Assembly (NCBI GenBank): GCA_030531025.1
Contig: JAUMTV010000013.1
Coordinates: 1-36,962, forward strand
DNA from: Turicibacter sp.
GTDB lineage: Bacteria; Bacillota; Bacilli; MOL361; Turicibacteraceae
Length of the DNA: 36,962 bases
Direction: 5' to 3'
Part shown: piece by piece, positions 34,584-36,962 of the stretch
How positions within the stretch are numbered: the stretch's first letter is position 1
How the letters are laid out: each line of letters starts with the position of its first letter
The notes under the pieces: generated by a model
Databases searched by the model: none
The model's input: the letters and a program-made list of their open reading frames with translations, nothing else
Told to the model about the DNA's origin: nothing
Translations under genes and position numbers: made by a program

Positions 34584-35536
34584 TTAAAAAAGTTGAGACT
34601 CATGAGAAAACTGCTCGAATAGTTTCACCCAGTTTAACGTTTCAAATCATTCACGAGATTGTTAAGCAATCACGGTTTAAACATTTAATTTCTTATTTAT
34701 GCGATAGTTGTGGTGTTTCACGTTCAGGATATTATCGCTATTTTTCGTCATGCGCAAAAGCAGCGCGATTAAAACGGCAACAAGAAGAAGAGACTCGTTT
34801 AGCGGCCATTAAACAAGCGATTAACTTCAAAAACCGTACCACTAAAGGGATTCGTCAAGTCGCAATGGTTCTACAGGGGGAGTTTAATCTGACATACAAT
34901 CTCAAACCCGTTCATCGCATCATGAGAAAATATCACTTACTTAGTCCTGTCTGACGTGCCAATCCTTATCGTAAAATCCCAAAAGCAACACATGAACATC
35001 GTATTTATTCAAATAAAGTTAATCGTGAATTTAAACGTTCAAAACCTAATAAGGTATTTTTAACAGACATTACCTATTTAAAGTATGGAAAGAATCGTAC
35101 CGCCTACTTATCAACCATTATAGATAGTGCGACAAATGAAGTGGTTGCGTCTCAGATTAGCGAAAATTTGAAAATTTATTTTGTTCTTCAAACGTTGGAT
35201 AAGCTACGTGAAAATCCTAATGTTCAATTAACTGAAACAAGTCTGATTCATTCAGATCAAGGAGTTCATTATAGTAGCCCACAATTTTCGACTAAATTGA
35301 AGGAATTAGGAATTCAACAATCGATGTCACGAAGAGGAAACTGTTGGGATAATACACCCCAAGAATCATTTTTCGGTCATTTAAAAGATGAAGCCAACAT
35401 CAAAAAACACCAAACATTTGAAGAATTAGCAGGAGAAATTTACGATTATATTTACTACTATAATCATTACAGATACCAATGGAATCTAAAAAAGCTGACT
35501 CCTGTAAAATTCAGGAATCAGCTACTAGCAGCATAG
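34580..35536 (+). pseudogene. IS150-like transposase OrfB, interrupted by TGA
   Basis: The rve-type integrase core has all three acidic residues: TDITYL (D), HSDQGVHY (D) and PQESFFGHLKDE (E). The N-terminal HTH_21-like region contains CGVSRSGYYRY. A TGA at 34952-34954 interrupts the frame at SPV-stop-RANPY, where CGA (Arg) to TGA is the simplest origin. The frame is otherwise open to 35534. The ATG at 34580 overlaps the orfA stop (ATGA), but normal expression would be by frameshifting from orfA. Confidence 0.87.
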
Positions 35537-35568
35537 GTTTTTTTTCTTTGTCCTTGACAAAGGGTACA

Positions 35569-36179
35569 GATTAATAAATTCCGAAGATCTAAACACTATT
35601 GAAGAGGAAGTTAACAACACACGTTACCAATTACCATTTCTTATCTCACTTCACACTGGGATGCGTAGAGGTGAAGTTTTAGGTTTAACATGGGACAATA
35701 TAGACTTTAATTCTAAACGAATAACGATAGAAAAGCAACTACAGCGCCAAGGAAATGGAACACTATTATTAGTATCTACTAAAACAGATTCTAGTATTAG
35801 GAAATTTAAAATGACATCATCATTGTATACTGCATTACAAAAGGCATCAGAGGACTTTAGAATAAATCAAGAACGCTATGGTGAATATTTCTATAAAGGC
35901 AATGATTTTGTATGTTGTAACGAAGATGGTAGCCCAATAAACCCACAATCCTTAAGCCTTTATTTTAGAAAGGTTAGTAAGCGATTAGATATTCCATTTA
36001 GTTTCCACGATTTGAGGCATACTCATGCAACAATGCTACTAGAAGCGGATGTTAATATGAAAGTAATCCAAGAGAGGCTTGGACATTCAAATATCAGTAC
36101 TACATTTAATGTCTATAGTCATTTGACAGATAAGATGGAAGATAAGACAATTGATAAATTTGATAGATTTTTCGAATAA
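35569..36179 (+). pseudogene. Tyrosine recombinase/integrase of the comEB island, 5' truncated by the IS150-like element (integrase 2)
   Basis: This is the catalytic domain of a tyrosine integrase: Arg in TGMRRGE, HDLRHTH, GHS and the Tyr of NVYSH, ending KFDRFFE. The frame is open back into the IS150-like element, and recognisable integrase sequence starts at the first base after it, so the N-terminal arm- and core-binding domains are lost. It points toward comEB and stops about 150 bp short of the comEB stop, the usual place for an integrase beside its attachment site. The island can probably no longer excise by itself. Confidence 0.88.
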
Positions 36180-36181
36180 AA

Positions 36182-36210
36182 TTGCCACCATTTTTAATTT
36201 ACGGTGGCAA
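36182..36210. repeat. Inverted motif TTGCCACC-N13-GGTGGCAA after integrase 2
   Basis: Perfect 8-bp arms and a 13-bp spacer start 2 bp after the integrase stop. An extra GTGGCA half-site lies at 36215-36220. The layout matches the copies at 698-728 and 28138-28170. Confidence 0.6.
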
Positions 36211-36326
36211 AATAGTGGCAGTTAATAAAAATTCTATTTATTATGCTTCTCAAATCTTCTTGTGTTTGATACTCATAAAAAGCAAATAAACACTGATACC
36301 CAAACACAACAAACACTCGAAAAACT

Positions 36327-36803
36327 CTATTCTACTTGGGTTTTAACAGTTAGGTGAACCTCTTTCATCTGACGATATTTTACTCCCGCTGCATCAAGCA
36401 TACGTTTTGAAGCGATGGTGCTATCGGTATGTGCATATTTATCACTCATGTAAATAATTTCTTCAATTCCTGATTGAATAATATATTTCGCACATTCATG
36501 ACATGGAAATAGTGACACATAGATACGACATTTTTTTAATCGCGTTGTACTATTTAAAATCGCATTTTGTTCTGCGTGAACGACGTATGGGTATTTTGTA
36601 TTCAAGAACTCCCCTTCACGTTCCCATGGGAATTCAACATCTGAACATCCATGTGGAAATCCATTATAACCAATTCCTACAATTCGATTATCTTCATTCA
36701 CAATACATGCACCAACTTGTGTTTGAGGATCCTTACTTCTCATCGCTGATAGTAATGAAATTCCCATAAAATATTCGTCCCAGCTTAAATAATTTTCACG
36801 CAT
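36327..36803 (-). CDS. comEB: Deoxycytidylate (dCMP) deaminase, ComEB family
   Basis: ComEB deaminates dCMP to dUMP for thymidylate synthesis. The zinc-binding CDA motifs are HAEQNAI and PCHECAKYI; the N-terminus WDEYFMGISLLSAMRSKDPQTQVGACIV and the insert GCSDVEFPWEREGEF are typical of dCMP deaminases. Length is 158 aa. The start is an ATG after AGGAGG. The last 44 codons are duplicated as the fragment at 28.25 kb, so this 3' end was probably supplied by the integrated island and keeps the gene functional. Compared with the fragment the tail differs at three residues. Confidence 0.93.
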   Translation of the reverse strand: MRENYLSWDEYFMGISLLSAMRSKDPQTQVGACIVNEDNRIVGIGYNGFPHGCSDVEFPWEREGEFLNTKYPYVVHAEQNAILNSTTRLKKCRIYVSLFPCHECAKYIIQSGIEEIIYMSDKYAHTDSTIASKRMLDAAGVKYRQMKEVHLTVKTQVE

Positions 36804-36962
36804 TTAACAATTCCTCCTGCATTACTATAATGATACCTCTTTAATTATAACTGATATTTAAAACATTTGCTTGAATTTCATCATTTTTCTTTAATTCAGA
36901 AATATGAATATATAAGTCCAGATAAATTTTCTTCATAGAAAATTTTTAAGCCCTAGTAGCGG

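Larger units (their letters stand above)
34124..35568 (+). mobile_element. IS150-like (IS3-family) insertion sequence
   Basis: The element is 1445 bp long, close to IS150. Its inverted ends start TGTACCCT and share ACAAAGAAAAAA about 20 bp in. It carries orfA and an rve-type orfB. No 3-4 bp target duplication is present: the left flank ends AAA and the right flank starts GAT. The right end abuts an integrase that lacks its 5' half, which suggests an adjacent deletion mediated by the element. Confidence 0.9.

Noticed and set aside
23279..34954. TGA read as tryptophan (recoded genetic code) to rescue the interrupted genes
   Set aside because: TAG and TAA stops also occur in the same genes, at least one TGA fits Arg better than Trp, and the core genes show no in-frame TGA. 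Mutational decay is simpler.

Overview
The window is about 37 kb of AT-rich chromosome from a low-GC Gram-positive (Bacillota). The evidence is strong AGGAGG ribosome sites, CIRCE/HrcA control, an L-box lysine riboswitch, a FemX-type peptidoglycan-bridge enzyme and gene orders known from Bacillus: hrcA-grpE-dnaK-dnaJ-prmA-rsmE-mtaB, rpsU-yqeY, mutS2 next to trxA, and lspA-rluD. A Turicibacter/Erysipelotrichia-like host fits, but the sequence alone does not prove the genus.

Layout. 1-0.7 kb: the catalytic half of a tyrosine integrase, converging on efp. 0.85-2.1 kb: efp and a membrane-anchored rhodanese. 2.12-3.90 kb: an IS1595-family element with inverted ends, a perfect 8-bp target duplication, a broken transposase and an intact small passenger gene. 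3.95-8.9 kb: yqeY, rpsU, femX, murE and mtaB. 8.9-11 kb: rsmE and prmA behind a long, foldable leader. 11.1-15.9 kb: the hrcA-grpE-dnaK-dnaJ heat-shock operon, whose promoter lies between two CIRCE operators. 16-19.1 kb: trxA, then a three-gene polar amino-acid ABC transporter under a lysine riboswitch. 19.2-22.7 kb: mutS2 and rnhC. 22.73-24.46 kb: an IS1182-family element with three in-frame stops. 24.5-27.8 kb: gluP, rluD, lspA and a cold-shock gene.

28.2-36.3 kb is accessory DNA inserted at the 3' end of the dCMP deaminase gene comEB. A 3' fragment of comEB (41 of 44 codons conserved) sits at 28.25 kb, and the complete gene sits at 36.3-36.8 kb beside a second integrase fragment. A conserved inverted motif (TTGCCAYC-N13-GRTGGCAA) follows each integrase, and a near copy lies at the far end of the island. 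Cargo includes a 74-aa protein, a DHFR/RibD-like reductase, tandem promoter-terminator units, a soluble protein of unknown family paired with a four-helix membrane protein (interrupted by TGA), a CDA-fold deaminase behind a candidate attenuator, and about 600 bp without genes but dense in hairpins that may encode a large structured RNA. An IS150-like element with good ends but no target duplication has replaced the 5' part of the second integrase.

The core genes serve translation (efp, rpsU, prmA, rsmE, mtaB, rluD), protein folding (hrcA-dnaJ, trxA), cell wall and envelope (femX, murE, lspA, gluP), genome maintenance (mutS2, rnhC) and lysine uptake. The most interesting parts are the comEB-targeted island with its integrase-linked motif, the structured noncoding stretches at 33.5-34.1, 32.7-32.9 and 10.7-11.0 kb, and the IS1595 passenger gene.
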